Shown here: positions 16,819-26,591 of the stretch, in pieces | How the letters are laid out: every line of letters begins with the position of its first letter | Position numbering within the stretch: the stretch's first letter is position 1 | Source: an uncultured Pelagibacteraceae bacterium | GTDB taxonomy: Bacteria; Pseudomonadota; Alphaproteobacteria; Pelagibacterales; Pelagibacteraceae | Direction of reading: 5' to 3' | Assembly: GCA_902536765.1 (NCBI GenBank) | Contig: CACAYM010000002.1 | Location: forward strand, 62,001 to 126,000 | DNA length: 64,000 nt | Notes under the pieces: model-generated | Told to the model about the DNA's origin: nothing | What the model saw: only the letters and a program-made list of their open reading frames with translations | Databases searched by the model: none | Made by a program: the position numbers and the translations under genes

Positions 16819-17654
16819 TGGAAAATATAGATTCAGGAATAATAATAAATCTTTTAACAGTATTAGCTATTGCTGCAGCTGTTGCCGGTTTTATGGCGGG
16901 ATTACTTGGGGTTGGGGGAGGTATAATAATGGTTCCCGCTCTGTATTATGCATTTAGCGTTCTTGACTTTGATATTATTACAAGAATGCATTTGTCTGTT
17001 GGAACTTCTCTTGCAATTATTATTCCAACATCAATAATTTCAACAAAAACACATATGGAGTATGATGCTGTAGATTTTAAAATGGTTAAAACTTTCGGTA
17101 TTTTAATTGTACTAGGGGTTTTGGTCGGAACATTTTTGGCAGTAAATTTAAAAACTTCAGCATTAGTTTTATTCTTTGCGATCTTTTCATGTTTTGTAGG
17201 ATTATTTTTTATTTTTCTAAGAGAAAAGCTTGTTGAAAGTCCAAAAAAAATATCAAATACAATTAAAAATATTTCAGGTTTATTAATTGGTTTTATTTCA
17301 GTACCTTTAGGAATTGGTGGCGGTTCATTAATGGTACCATTCATGAGAACCTTTGGATACGATATTAGAAAATCTATTGGCACTGCAGCAGCAGTTGGAT
17401 TTTTAATAGCAGTTACAGGCACCACCACAATGATAATAGGTGGAAATATAATTGATAATGTTAATACACCATATAGCGTTGGTTATATAAATCTTTTAGG
17501 GTTTGCTGTATTCGTGCCAGTAACAATGGTTATGGCAAGAATAGGCGCCAAGGTTGTATATAAAATTGACAAAAAATTATTAAGTAGAATATTTGGCTGT
17601 TTTTTATTAATTGTATCTGCTAGATCGTTCTTTGAATACTTTAGTATAACTTAA
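16818..17654 (+). CDS. TauE/SafE-family membrane transporter, copy 1
   Basis: A 278-residue inner-membrane protein of about eight helices in two repeats. Each repeat has the family's glycine-rich element: LLGVGGGIIMVP near residue 30 and PLGIGGGSLMVP near residue 163. Members are proposed to export sulfite, sulfoacetate or other organic anions. It is coupled to dusA by a one-base overlap and followed 13 bases later by a paralogue. Substrate unknown; the upstream TRAP importer could supply a compound whose breakdown releases the exported anion (inference). Confidence 0.85.
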   Translation: MENIDSGIIINLLTVLAIAAAVAGFMAGLLGVGGGIIMVPALYYAFSVLDFDIITRMHLSVGTSLAIIIPTSIISTKTHMEYDAVDFKMVKTFGILIVLGVLVGTFLAVNLKTSALVLFFAIFSCFVGLFFIFLREKLVESPKKISNTIKNISGLLIGFISVPLGIGGGSLMVPFMRTFGYDIRKSIGTAAAVGFLIAVTGTTTMIIGGNIIDNVNTPYSVGYINLLGFAVFVPVTMVMARIGAKVVYKIDKKLLSRIFGCFLLIVSARSFFEYFSIT

Positions 17655-17667
17655 TCAAAAGGTTTTT

Positions 17668-18501
17668 TTGTCACAAACATATTTAATCAATGAATATTGG
17701 TACTTCTTACTACTAATAATATTTGCAGCAACTGCTGTTGGTTTTTTTGCAGGTTTATTTGGTATCGGTGGTGGTTTAATTTCTGTTCCTTGCCTCTTTT
17801 TTATCTTTGAAACGTTAAATTTCGATAAAAATTATTTGATGCATTTGACTGTGGGAACAGCATTTACAATTACTATTTTTACATCAACAGTTTCTGTCAT
17901 AACCCACCACAGAAACAAACTAGTGGATTTAAGCGTGGTTAAGACTTTTGGTATATTTGTGGTTATTGGAGTGCTGATAGGCACTTTTTTTGCATCTATC
18001 ATGAAAACCAAGATGTTAGTTCTGTTCTTTTCTATAGTTGTATATGTTTTTGGGGCTTATTTAATGTTAGCACAGGAAAAAATAAAAAAAATTAAACCTA
18101 ATCCATCACTTTCTCCTCGTATTATTTTTGGAATTTTGTCTGGATTTATTTCAGCACCAATGGGTATTACTGGTGCAATGATGAATGTGCCTATATTAAG
18201 ATATTTGGGATATCCGATTAGCAAATGTATTGGAAGCGCTGCTGCTATTGGTTTTTTTATATCATTTACTGGATCAATAGGCTTTTTAATTTCCGGATTT
18301 TATTTTGATGTAAATTTACCTTTTAGCATTGGTTTTATTAACATTCCTGCTTTTATTCTCTTTGTACCGATTACAAGTTTTATGGCAAGAGTAGGAGCGA
18401 ATACAGTTTATAAAATGGATAAATTAAAAGCTCAAAGATTGTTTGGAGTTTTTTTATATACTGTAGGTACAATATTTATTTATAGATATTTTAATATTTA
18501 A
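17668..18501 (+). CDS. TauE/SafE-family membrane transporter, copy 2
   Basis: A 277-residue paralogue of the preceding gene with the same topology. It begins at TTG 17668, with AAAAGG a few bases upstream; no ATG fits before the first helix. The first glycine motif is intact (LFGIGGGLISVP) but the second reads PMGITGAMMNVP, so the GIGGG element is degenerate in the second repeat. This suggests divergence in substrate or function after duplication. Its stop codon directly abuts that of the convergent phosphohexomutase gene. Confidence 0.83.
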   Translation: MSQTYLINEYWYFLLLIIFAATAVGFFAGLFGIGGGLISVPCLFFIFETLNFDKNYLMHLTVGTAFTITIFTSTVSVITHHRNKLVDLSVVKTFGIFVVIGVLIGTFFASIMKTKMLVLFFSIVVYVFGAYLMLAQEKIKKIKPNPSLSPRIIFGILSGFISAPMGITGAMMNVPILRYLGYPISKCIGSAAAIGFFISFTGSIGFLISGFYFDVNLPFSIGFINIPAFILFVPITSFMARVGANTVYKMDKLKAQRLFGVFLYTVGTIFIYRYFNI

Positions 18502-19947
18502 TTAAATTTTTTGATCGTATTCACCAACCTTACCAGTTTGTTGTAAAAGATTATCAATAAAATTAAAAATTTCTTTTTTAATTTTATCTGAAGTCGGACT
18601 TTCAGTAACTATAACTAGTGAAGGTTTATTTGATGAAGCTCTAATTAACCCCCAAGACCCATCTTTTAGAGTAAATCTTATACCGTTTACTGTCAAAATA
18701 TCTATTATCTCTTGGCCTTCAATTTTTATATTTTTTTCTTTTAAGTTTTTTATTTTTAAAGTTATATCATCTATTACATCATATTTTTCATTGTCTTTAC
18801 AAAAGGGACCCATAGTAGGACTTTGATATGTTTTTGGTAGAGCATTGATTAAAACATCTAAATATTCATTTTGATTGTCTAATAATTTACATACTTGAAT
18901 GGCAGAATTAATACCATCATCATACCCATATCCTAGTGGTTTATTAAAAAAGAAATGACCACTTTTTTCAAATCCCGCTATTGCATTATCCTCATTTACT
19001 TTTCTTTTAATATATGAATGGCCTGTCTTCCAATAAATAGTTTCACAATTATTTTTTTTCAAAATTTCATCTTTCATAAATAAACCTGTTGATTTAACAT
19101 CTACAACAAATTTTGAATTTTTATGAGCGTTAGAAATATCTCTTGCAATTAATAAACCAATTTTATCTGCAAAAATTTCATTTCCTTTGTTGTCTATTAC
19201 GCCAACTCTATCTCCATCCCCATCAAATCCAAAACCAACATCTGCTTTATTTTTTTTAACACATTTAGCGATCTCATGAAGCATCTCCATATCTTCTGGA
19301 TTAGGGTTATACCTTGGAAAAGTATAATCTAAATTACAATCTAATTCTATTACATCACAACCTATACCTCTTAAAATATCTGGGGCAAAAATACCAGCAG
19401 TGCCGTTTCCACAAGCTGCTACTACTTTTAATTTTTTCCTAATTTTGTTTTGTGATAGTTCATGAATATAAGTTTTATTAAAATCTTTCACCTCTTCATA
19501 TTTTCCAGATCCTTTTGAAAATTTTTCATTCATTACAATATCTTTTAGATCTGACATTTCATCCTTGCAATGAGTTAATCCTTTTTCAATACCCATTTTT
19601 ATTCCTGTCCATCCGTTTTCATTATGACTTGCAGTTATCATTGCTACTGCATCTGAATTTAATTTAAATTGAGAAAAATATACCGTAGGTGAGAGACACA
19701 AACCTATATCTTTTACGTTGCAACCTGTTGACAATAACCCTTTAACAAAATTTTTTTTTACATTTTCACTATATGATCTATAATCATGCCCAACTATTAC
19801 TGTTGGATTTTTTATTTTAGAAATAACTTGAGTACCAAATCCCTTGCCAACTGAATCGATTCCCTCCTCATTAATGCTTTCTGGAAACAACCACCTTGCG
19901 TCATATTCTCTAAAGCCTAACGGATCTATTTTTTTAAGATTAGACAT
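18502..19947 (-). CDS. manB: Phosphomannomutase/phosphoglucomutase
   Basis: A 481-residue alpha-D-phosphohexomutase of the AlgC/ManB group. The phospho-serine loop TASHN has Ser107, the metal loop FDGDGDR spans 241-247 with three aspartates, the sugar-binding GFEKSGH follows in the third domain, and the C-terminal phosphate-binding loop reads IRASSNKPSL. It interconverts hexose-1- and 6-phosphates for cell-surface sugars and, plausibly, for the glucosyl metabolism encoded later in the window. It stands alone, divergent from nrdAB across a 144-base gap. Confidence 0.9.
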   Translation of the reverse strand: MSNLKKIDPLGFREYDARWLFPESINEEGIDSVGKGFGTQVISKIKNPTVIVGHDYRSYSENVKKNFVKGLLSTGCNVKDIGLCLSPTVYFSQFKLNSDAVAMITASHNENGWTGIKMGIEKGLTHCKDEMSDLKDIVMNEKFSKGSGKYEEVKDFNKTYIHELSQNKIRKKLKVVAACGNGTAGIFAPDILRGIGCDVIELDCNLDYTFPRYNPNPEDMEMLHEIAKCVKKNKADVGFGFDGDGDRVGVIDNKGNEIFADKIGLLIARDISNAHKNSKFVVDVKSTGLFMKDEILKKNNCETIYWKTGHSYIKRKVNEDNAIAGFEKSGHFFFNKPLGYGYDDGINSAIQVCKLLDNQNEYLDVLINALPKTYQSPTMGPFCKDNEKYDVIDDITLKIKNLKEKNIKIEGQEIIDILTVNGIRFTLKDGSWGLIRASSNKPSLVIVTESPTSDKIKKEIFNFIDNLLQQTGKVGEYDQKI

Positions 19948-20015
19948 GTTGATATTTGTATATTTTTTTTAATTTTTTATTGCTAAATTTTTTATAATGT
20001 TCTATAAATGTTCTG

Positions 20016-20043
20016 TTGATTTTTAATTCATATAGTGTATTAA
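20016..20043 (+). promoter_or_regulatory. Putative nrdAB promoter
   Basis: TTGATT at 20016-20021 and TATTAA at 20038-20043 with a 16-base spacer. The first NrdR-like box lies between these elements and the second just after the expected start site, as expected for repression. Confidence 0.4.
20025..20041 (+). promoter_or_regulatory. NrdR-box-like site 1
   Basis: Read on the minus strand this is AATACACTATATGAATT, close to the NrdR consensus half ACACTATAT. Its CATATAG core (20029-20035) is 31 bases from the identical core of site 2, the spacing typical for paired NrdR boxes. Confidence 0.6.
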
Positions 20044-20055
20044 GGATATCTTCAT

Positions 20056-20070
20056 ACAACATATAGTTGT
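20056..20070 (+). promoter_or_regulatory. NrdR-box-like site 2
   Basis: ACAACATATAGTTGT, with ACAAC and GTTGT as inverted arms around ATATA. It resembles the NrdR palindrome and shares CATATAG (20060-20066) with site 1 exactly 31 bases upstream. NrdR is the (d)ATP-sensing repressor of ribonucleotide reductase genes. Confidence 0.6.
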
Positions 20071-20091
20071 TTAACAAATTTTAAGGGAGTT

Positions 20092-22032
20092 ATGAACAAA
20101 TTAGTATCTCAGGCTATAAAGAAAGCTGTCTCAGAATACAGCTATAACAACCAGGAATTGATTAACAAGGATAAAAGACCAGATTTATTTTCATTAAATA
20201 ACAATACTGAATTATTCCAAAATTCTAGAGGTATAACTATCAAAATAGACAGATCTAGGGATAGCAATTTAACAGATTTTGGCAAAGCTACTTTAAGCGA
20301 TAGATATTTGGGTGAAAATGAGTCATTTCAAGATCTCTTTGCAAGAGTTGCTAGTCATTACGCAGATGATAACTTACATGCACAAAGACTATACAATTAT
20401 ATAAGTCAACTTTGGTTCATGCCAGCAACACCAGTTTTATCTAACGGAGGAACAACAAGAGGCCTTCCTATTTCATGTTTTCTTAACGAAGCAGGAGATA
20501 GCCTAAACGGTATTTTAGATTTATGGAGTGAAAACGTTTGGCTAGCAGCTAGAGGAGGAGGAATTGGAAGCTATTGGGGTAACCTTAGGTCTATTGGTGA
20601 AAAAATTGGAAGAGTAGGTAAGACCTCTGGAATAATTCCATTTATAAAAGTAATGGACTCTTTGACAATGGCAATAAGCCAAGGTTCTTTGAGAAGAGGA
20701 TCAGCAGCATGTTATCTACCAATTGATCATCCTGAAATTGAAGAGTTCATCGAAATGAGAAGACCTACAGGTGGTGACCCAAACAGAAAAGCTTTAAACT
20801 TACATCATGGAGTTTTAGTATCAGACGCGTTTATGCGAGCAGTAGAGATGGATGAACAGTGGGCTTTAAAAAGTCCAAAAGATGGAGCTGTTCAAGCAAC
20901 TGTGTCAGCAAGAAATTTATGGATTAGACTTCTAACAGCTAGAATTGAAACTGGTGAACCGTATATAATTTATATAGACACAGTTAACAGAATGATACCA
21001 CAGCATCATAAGCTCGCCGGTCTAACTGTTAAGACATCAAATCTTTGTAGTGAAATTACTTTACCAACAGGTGTTGATAAAGAGGGCAGAGATAGAACCG
21101 CGGTATGTTGTTTATCATCTTTAAACGTAGAAAAATATGATGAGTGGAAAGATGATGAAAATTTCATTGGTGATGTTATGAGATTTTTAGATAACGTTCT
21201 AACTGATTTTATTGAAAATGCGCCTGAACAATTTAGTGACGCAACATACTCTGCATTAAAGGAAAGAAGTGTTGGATTAGGTGTAATGGGATTACATTCA
21301 TTTTTTCAAAAGAAAATGATTCCGTTAGAGTCTGTTATGAGTAAAGCTTGGAATAAAAAGATTTTTGAACACATTCATAAACATGTCGATAAAGCATCAA
21401 AAGATTTAGCTGAAGAAAGAGGACCTTGTCCTGATGCAGCTGAGTACGGAATTAACGAAAGGTTTTCAAATAAAACTGCTATCGCTCCAACAGCGTCTAT
21501 TTCTATTATTTGTGGTGGAACATCACCAGGTGTTGAACCTATAGCTGCTAACAGTTATACACATAAAACCTTATCTGGATCATTTAATGTAAGGAATAGA
21601 CACTTAAAACAAATTCTTGCTAAATACGATAAAGATAACGATGAAGTTTGGTCAAGCATTACAACTAATCAAGGATCTGTTTCACATCTAGATTTCTTAA
21701 CTCAAAATGAAAAAGATGTATTTAAAACAGCTTTTGAGCTAGATCAAAAATGGATAATAGAATTGAGCGCTGATAGAACACCTCATATATCCCAAGCTCA
21801 ATCAATAAACATATTTTTACCTGCAGATGTGCATAAAAAAGAGCTACATCAAATTCACTTTCAAGCCTGGAAAAAAGGATTGAAAAGCTTGTATTATTGT
21901 AGGTCAAAATCAATTCAACGTGCTGAAAATGTTAATGATGCAAAATCAACTGATATTACAGCTAACGTTTACAAATCTAACAAACAACAAGACAATCAAC
22001 CAGAATACGAGGAGTGTTTATCATGTCAGTAA
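20092..22032 (+). CDS. nrdA: Ribonucleoside-diphosphate reductase, large subunit
   Basis: A 646-residue class I catalytic subunit making deoxyribonucleotides. Active-site residues are visible: Asn317, Cys319 and Glu321 in NLCSEI, Cys129 in LPISCFL, a pairing Cys at 339/340, and the redox CxxC at 642-645 at the C-terminus. It is about 100 residues shorter than the E. coli protein because there is no N-terminal ATP-cone, so overall inhibition by dATP at that site should be missing. AAGGGAG three bases before the ATG is a strong ribosome site. The 3' end overlaps nrdB by 10 bases. Confidence 0.94.
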   Translation: MNKLVSQAIKKAVSEYSYNNQELINKDKRPDLFSLNNNTELFQNSRGITIKIDRSRDSNLTDFGKATLSDRYLGENESFQDLFARVASHYADDNLHAQRLYNYISQLWFMPATPVLSNGGTTRGLPISCFLNEAGDSLNGILDLWSENVWLAARGGGIGSYWGNLRSIGEKIGRVGKTSGIIPFIKVMDSLTMAISQGSLRRGSAACYLPIDHPEIEEFIEMRRPTGGDPNRKALNLHHGVLVSDAFMRAVEMDEQWALKSPKDGAVQATVSARNLWIRLLTARIETGEPYIIYIDTVNRMIPQHHKLAGLTVKTSNLCSEITLPTGVDKEGRDRTAVCCLSSLNVEKYDEWKDDENFIGDVMRFLDNVLTDFIENAPEQFSDATYSALKERSVGLGVMGLHSFFQKKMIPLESVMSKAWNKKIFEHIHKHVDKASKDLAEERGPCPDAAEYGINERFSNKTAIAPTASISIICGGTSPGVEPIAANSYTHKTLSGSFNVRNRHLKQILAKYDKDNDEVWSSITTNQGSVSHLDFLTQNEKDVFKTAFELDQKWIIELSADRTPHISQAQSINIFLPADVHKKELHQIHFQAWKKGLKSLYYCRSKSIQRAENVNDAKSTDITANVYKSNKQQDNQPEYEECLSCQ

Positions 22033-23030
22033 TTAAACAAGAAAAAAAAGAAATTATTCAACCAAAAAAAATGGGTCTATTAGTAGAAAACCCAGTTTAT
22101 AAACCGTTCAGATATCCTTGGTGTTACGATGCATGGTTAACACAACAAAGAATTCACTGGCTTCCAGAAGAGGTGCCTTTAGGAGATGATGTAAGAGATT
22201 GGCAAAAAAATTTATCTCAAGCAGAAAAAAATTTACTAACACAGATTTTTAGATTTTTTACTCAAGCTGATGTTGAAGTAAACAACTGTTATTTAAGACA
22301 TTACACAACAGTTTTTAAACCAACAGAAGTATTAATGATGATGACTGCTTTTGCAGCAATGGAGACAGTTCATATCGCTGCCTACTCACATTTATTAGAT
22401 ACAATTGGAATGCCCGAGTCAGAATACTCTGCATTCATGAAATATAAAGAGATGAAAGATAAATACGATTATATGCAAAATTTTAATGTAAATTCAAAAG
22501 AAGACATTGCAAAAACTGTTGCAGTCTTCAGTGCGTTTACTGAAGGACTTCAATTGTTTGCAAGTTTTGCAATTCTTTTAAACTTTCCGAGATTTAATAA
22601 AATGAAAGGAATGGGTCAGATCGTAACTTGGTCTGTTCGTGACGAAACTTTACATTGCAACTCCATGATAAGAATTTTTAAAGAGTTTATCAAAGAGAAC
22701 CCCGAAGTTTGGACACCTCAACTTAAGAAAGAGCTATATGAAGCTTGCAGAACAATAATTGAGCATGAAGATGCATTTATTGATTTAGCATTTGAAATGG
22801 GACCCATGCAAGGATTAACTGCACAGGAAGTAAAAGACTATATAAGATTTATTGGTAACAGAAGATTATCTCAATTAGGATTAGAACCAATTTATAAAGT
22901 TGATAAAAATCCTTTGACATGGTTAGATACCATGTTGAATGCTGTTGAACACATGAACTTCTTTGAAGGAAGAGCAACAGAATATTCAAAAGCTTCAACT
23001 AGAGGAAACTGGACTGAAGCGTTTAGTTAA
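22023..23030 (+). CDS. nrdB: Ribonucleoside-diphosphate reductase, small subunit
   Basis: A 335-residue ferritin-like radical subunit. All expected diiron ligands and the radical tyrosine are present: Asp83, Glu114, His117, Tyr121, Glu174, Glu208 and His211, numbering almost as in the E. coli protein for the first four. No ATP-cone is fused here either. I place the start at ATG 22023, with GGAG eight bases upstream inside nrdA; a GTG at 22014 would add three residues. Its stop codon is directly followed by the stop of the convergent prpC gene. Confidence 0.94.
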   Translation: MSVIKQEKKEIIQPKKMGLLVENPVYKPFRYPWCYDAWLTQQRIHWLPEEVPLGDDVRDWQKNLSQAEKNLLTQIFRFFTQADVEVNNCYLRHYTTVFKPTEVLMMMTAFAAMETVHIAAYSHLLDTIGMPESEYSAFMKYKEMKDKYDYMQNFNVNSKEDIAKTVAVFSAFTEGLQLFASFAILLNFPRFNKMKGMGQIVTWSVRDETLHCNSMIRIFKEFIKENPEVWTPQLKKELYEACRTIIEHEDAFIDLAFEMGPMQGLTAQEVKDYIRFIGNRRLSQLGLEPIYKVDKNPLTWLDTMLNAVEHMNFFEGRATEYSKASTRGNWTEAFS

Positions 23031-24155
23031 TTATCTCTGATTTAATTGTACAACTTTTCTGTGCTGGTTACCTTTATAACTAGCTAAAGGTCTAATTAGT
23101 TTATTCGCTGCGTGTTGTTCCATTATATGTGCTGACCAACCTGTAATTCTAGATATTACAAATATCGGTGTAAAGAAATCTGTATCAAAGCCCATTAGGT
23201 GATAAGTAGGCCCTGTTGGGTAATCAACGTTTGGATATATATTTTTTCTTTCAATCATTACTTTTTCAACAATGTCGTAAATTTTTTCAAACTTTTTATC
23301 TTTTTTAATTTTAGCAACCTTTGAAAAATATTTTCTCATTGTTGGAACTCTTGAGTCGCCAGACTTATAAACTCTATGGCCAAAACCCATAACAACTTCT
23401 TTTTTATCTAAAGTGTTATTAATCCATTTAAGGGCATTTTCAGGTTTCTTAATTTTATTCATCATGTGCATCACTTCTTCGTTTGCACCTCCATGAAGCG
23501 GCCCTTTTAAACTTGCAATAGCTCCAGTTATTGCTCCATGAATATCAGATAAACTACTTGTAATTGTTCTTGCTGTGAATGTTGATACATTAAAACTATG
23601 TTCAGCGTATAAAATTAGAGAAACATCAAAAGCTTTGACAATTTCCTTTTGTGGCACTTTACCAAAACACATGTAGAAAAAATTTTCAGCAATATTTAAA
23701 TTTTTTTTAGGTTTAATAATTGTTTTTCCCTTTCTCAATCTATAAAAGGCAGCTAAAGCAGTAGGTGTTTTAGCTAAAATTCTGATAGCTTTTCGCATAT
23801 TTGCCTCTGGTGAAGAGTCTGTCGTTTCCTTGTCCTCCAAACCCATTACACTAACAGCTGTTCTTGCTACATCCATTGGATGAGCTTTTTTAGGCATCTT
23901 TTTTAAAATTGAATAAAGGTCTTTAGATAATTCTCTATTATTTTTTTCTTCTTTCTCAAATTTTCTTAGCTGAATAGTATTAGGAAGGTCTTTATTTAAA
24001 ATTAAGTAGGCAACCTCTTCAAATCTGCAATATTCACATAGGTCTTGCGCCGCATAACCTCTGTAAGTAAGAGAATTAATTTCTGGCATAACTTTTGAAA
24101 CTTCTGTCTCATCAACAACTATTCCAAGTAAACCTTTTTTTATATCTTCACTCAT
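23031..24155 (-). CDS. prpC: 2-methylcitrate synthase
   Basis: A 374-residue citrate synthase-fold enzyme. Typical segments include LHGGANEEVM, MGFGHRVYK and PTGPTYHLMGF, which carry active-site His and acidic residues and the family's substrate-binding groups. The length fits methylcitrate synthase rather than the roughly 430-residue hexameric citrate synthase, and the operon with prpD and prpB fixes the role: propionyl-CoA plus oxaloacetate to 2-methylcitrate. It is the last gene of the set and overlaps prpB by one base. Confidence 0.9.
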   Translation of the reverse strand: MSEDIKKGLLGIVVDETEVSKVMPEINSLTYRGYAAQDLCEYCRFEEVAYLILNKDLPNTIQLRKFEKEEKNNRELSKDLYSILKKMPKKAHPMDVARTAVSVMGLEDKETTDSSPEANMRKAIRILAKTPTALAAFYRLRKGKTIIKPKKNLNIAENFFYMCFGKVPQKEIVKAFDVSLILYAEHSFNVSTFTARTITSSLSDIHGAITGAIASLKGPLHGGANEEVMHMMNKIKKPENALKWINNTLDKKEVVMGFGHRVYKSGDSRVPTMRKYFSKVAKIKKDKKFEKIYDIVEKVMIERKNIYPNVDYPTGPTYHLMGFDTDFFTPIFVISRITGWSAHIMEQHAANKLIRPLASYKGNQHRKVVQLNQR

Positions 24156-25051
24156 TACTCATGACCCTTTGTATTAAAATTATAAATTTTCTCGTCTAAA
24201 CTATTATATTTTTCATAATCGACAAGCTCGTATAGTCTTTTTCTAGTCTGCATCTTATCAATAATATTATTCTGATGTCCATTTACATAAATGTCCCTCA
24301 ATCCATCCTCAACATTTTTCATGGCCAATCTTTGTGTTGTTACAGGATAAATTACTATATTATATCCTAAATTTTCCAATTCTTTATAGTTTAATAATTT
24401 TGTTTTTCCAAACTCTGTCATGTTAGCTAATAAATAGGACGAAAGTTCTTTTCTTACTTTTTCAAAATCTTTTTCGTCTTTTAAGGCTTCCGGAAAAATA
24501 ATTTCAGCTCCTGCATCAATATATGCTTTACATCTATCAATCATCTTATCAATTCCTTCAACGCTTTTTGCGTCTGACCTTGCTATAATTTTAAAATTTT
24601 CATCTTTTCTTGCAGAAACACAATCTTTTATTTTTTTTACCATTTCATCTTTTGATATGAGTTCTTTATTATCTAAGTGGCCACATCTTTTTCTCTCAAT
24701 TTGATCTTCTAAATGTACAGCCGTTAGACCAAACTCTTCAAAAGTTTCTATTGTTTCTTTACAAGATTTAAAACCAGTATCAATGTCAACAATTGTTGGA
24801 AGGTCAGTTACTCTAGATATGAGATATGATCTAGTACTAACATCTTCAATAGTAGTCAATCCTATATCAGGGAACCCAAGATCATTGGCCATTACACCTC
24901 CAGAAACATAAACAGCATCATATCCTATTTCTTGAATTAATTTTGCTGTTAAAGGATTATAAGCACCTGGCGCTCTAATAATTTTTTTAGATTTTAATTT
25001 ATTAACAAAATCTATTCTTTTTTGACTGGGATCTTTTTCTACAAAATGCAT
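24155..25051 (-). CDS. prpB: Methylisocitrate lyase
   Basis: A 298-residue isocitrate lyase/PEP mutase-family enzyme splitting 2-methylisocitrate to pyruvate and succinate. VDIDTGF supplies metal-binding aspartates, and ERKRCGHLDNKE contains the CGH signature with the catalytic cysteine. The opening RAPGAYNPLTAKL and YVSGG are family features. One-base overlaps on both sides show a tightly coupled prpD-prpB-prpC operon. Confidence 0.92.
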   Translation of the reverse strand: MHFVEKDPSQKRIDFVNKLKSKKIIRAPGAYNPLTAKLIQEIGYDAVYVSGGVMANDLGFPDIGLTTIEDVSTRSYLISRVTDLPTIVDIDTGFKSCKETIETFEEFGLTAVHLEDQIERKRCGHLDNKELISKDEMVKKIKDCVSARKDENFKIIARSDAKSVEGIDKMIDRCKAYIDAGAEIIFPEALKDEKDFEKVRKELSSYLLANMTEFGKTKLLNYKELENLGYNIVIYPVTTQRLAMKNVEDGLRDIYVNGHQNNIIDKMQTRKRLYELVDYEKYNSLDEKIYNFNTKGHE

Positions 25052-26553
25052 TAAAATATAGCTTTCTTTAAATTTTTTTTTAATTTACTTTTTTTAACCA
25101 CTAAATTCAATTTTCCAAGTTGACCTGGCTTTAGTTTTTTTAGTTTTTGAACAACTTTAATAAATCTATCACTTTCTTTTTTTTCTAGAATACCTCTAGT
25201 TAAAGTTAAAAATTTGTTTATATAATTGTCTCTTCTAAATGGTCTTGCTCCATATGGATGTGCATCAGCCCTTTCAAGTGAGTCGGTGATTTTTTTACCA
25301 TTATTTAATGTTACGACAACTTTTGCTCCAAAAGATTTTCTTTTGGGGTTTGGATCATGATATTTTTTTGTCCATTTTTTATCTTCATGTGTCTTTATAG
25401 ATTGCCATATTTTTATTGTTGACTTTTTAGATGCTCTCGCTTTTGTATATGATTTTATATGGTGCCAATCTCCATCTTCCAATGCAACTGCAAAAATATA
25501 CATAATTGAGTGATCTAAAGTTTCCCTACTTGCATTTGGATCCATTTTTTGCGGATCGTTAGCGCCAGTTCCTATTACATAATGAGTATGGTGGCTTGTA
25601 AAAATATCAATTTTTTTTATCTGATTTAAATTTCTAATTCTCTTTTTTAATTTTTTTGCTAAATCAATCAAGGCTTGAGATTGATATTCAGCTGAATATT
25701 CCTTTGTGTATGTTTCTAGAATTGCTTTTTTTGTTTCACCTTTTTTTGGTAATGGAACTTTGTATAAAGCTTTTTTACCATCTAAAATTCTTGCAATAAC
25801 ACTATCTTCGCCTTCATAAATTGGACTTGGAGCGCCTTCTCCTCGCATAACTCTATCTACTGCTTCTATAGCTAGTTTGCCCGCATGTGCAGGAGCGAAT
25901 GCTTTCCAACTTGAAATTTCACCTTTTCTTGATTGTCTTGTTGAAACAGTTGTATGTAAAGCTTGTTGTATTGCTTGATAAATTGTTTCAGTATTTAATT
26001 TAAGCATTGATCCAATCCCTGCAGCAACACTCGGTCCCAAATGAGCAATGTGGTCAACCTTATGCTTATGTAAACATATACCCTTCACAAGATTTACTTG
26101 GACTTCGTATGCTGTAATAATTCCTCTTAAGAGATCTACACCACTTCTTTTTTTTTGTTGGGCAACACTTAAAAGTGGAGGAATATTATCACCTGGATGA
26201 CTGTAATCTGCAGCTAAAAAAGTATCGTGAAAATCCAATTCTCTTACCGCTGTACCATTTGACCACGCAACCCATTCGCAATCGTATTTTAGATTAGAAT
26301 TAACACCAAATAACATTGCTCCATTTTTTCTTGGGTGTTTTAATGCCATTTCCCTTGATGAGATAACAGGTTTTCTATTTAGAGATGCGATAGCTACGGA
26401 TGCATTGTCTATAATTCTGTTAATAACCATCTCAACAGAATCTTTATTTAATTTAGCATTATCACTTGCTATCTCTGCGATTTTCCACGCCAATTGTTTT
26501 TTTTTGGGACAATCTCTTTTTGATGGATAAACTTTTACTTTGTGAATAATCAA
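25051..26553 (-). CDS. prpD: 2-methylcitrate dehydratase
   Basis: A 500-residue MmgE/PrpD-family enzyme. Segments such as [20 protein letters not shown], the [19 protein letters not shown]-like middle and HPYGARPF near the C-terminus are typical. It dehydrates 2-methylcitrate in the methylcitrate cycle of propionate use. The start is TTG at 26553, chosen because AAGGAG (minus strand, 26559-26564) sits five bases upstream and no ATG is near. First gene of the operon. Confidence 0.92.
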   Translation of the reverse strand: MIIHKVKVYPSKRDCPKKKQLAWKIAEIASDNAKLNKDSVEMVINRIIDNASVAIASLNRKPVISSREMALKHPRKNGAMLFGVNSNLKYDCEWVAWSNGTAVRELDFHDTFLAADYSHPGDNIPPLLSVAQQKKRSGVDLLRGIITAYEVQVNLVKGICLHKHKVDHIAHLGPSVAAGIGSMLKLNTETIYQAIQQALHTTVSTRQSRKGEISSWKAFAPAHAGKLAIEAVDRVMRGEGAPSPIYEGEDSVIARILDGKKALYKVPLPKKGETKKAILETYTKEYSAEYQSQALIDLAKKLKKRIRNLNQIKKIDIFTSHHTHYVIGTGANDPQKMDPNASRETLDHSIMYIFAVALEDGDWHHIKSYTKARASKKSTIKIWQSIKTHEDKKWTKKYHDPNPKRKSFGAKVVVTLNNGKKITDSLERADAHPYGARPFRRDNYINKFLTLTRGILEKKESDRFIKVVQKLKKLKPGQLGKLNLVVKKSKLKKNLKKAIF

Positions 26554-26558
26554 ATTAT

Positions 26559-26564
26559 CTCCTT
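26559..26564 (-). promoter_or_regulatory. Shine-Dalgarno fixing the TTG start of prpD
   Basis: AAGGAG on the minus strand is five bases before TTG 26553, the only plausible start in reach. Confidence 0.75.
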
Positions 26565-26591
26565 AAATTCTCATACAGTAATAATGACTTA

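Noticed and set aside
16946-17428. Antisense open frame of 160 codons inside the first TauE/SafE gene
   Set aside because: It mirrors a hydrophobic coding sequence, has no recognisable domain or ribosome site, and the sense gene is a clear family member.
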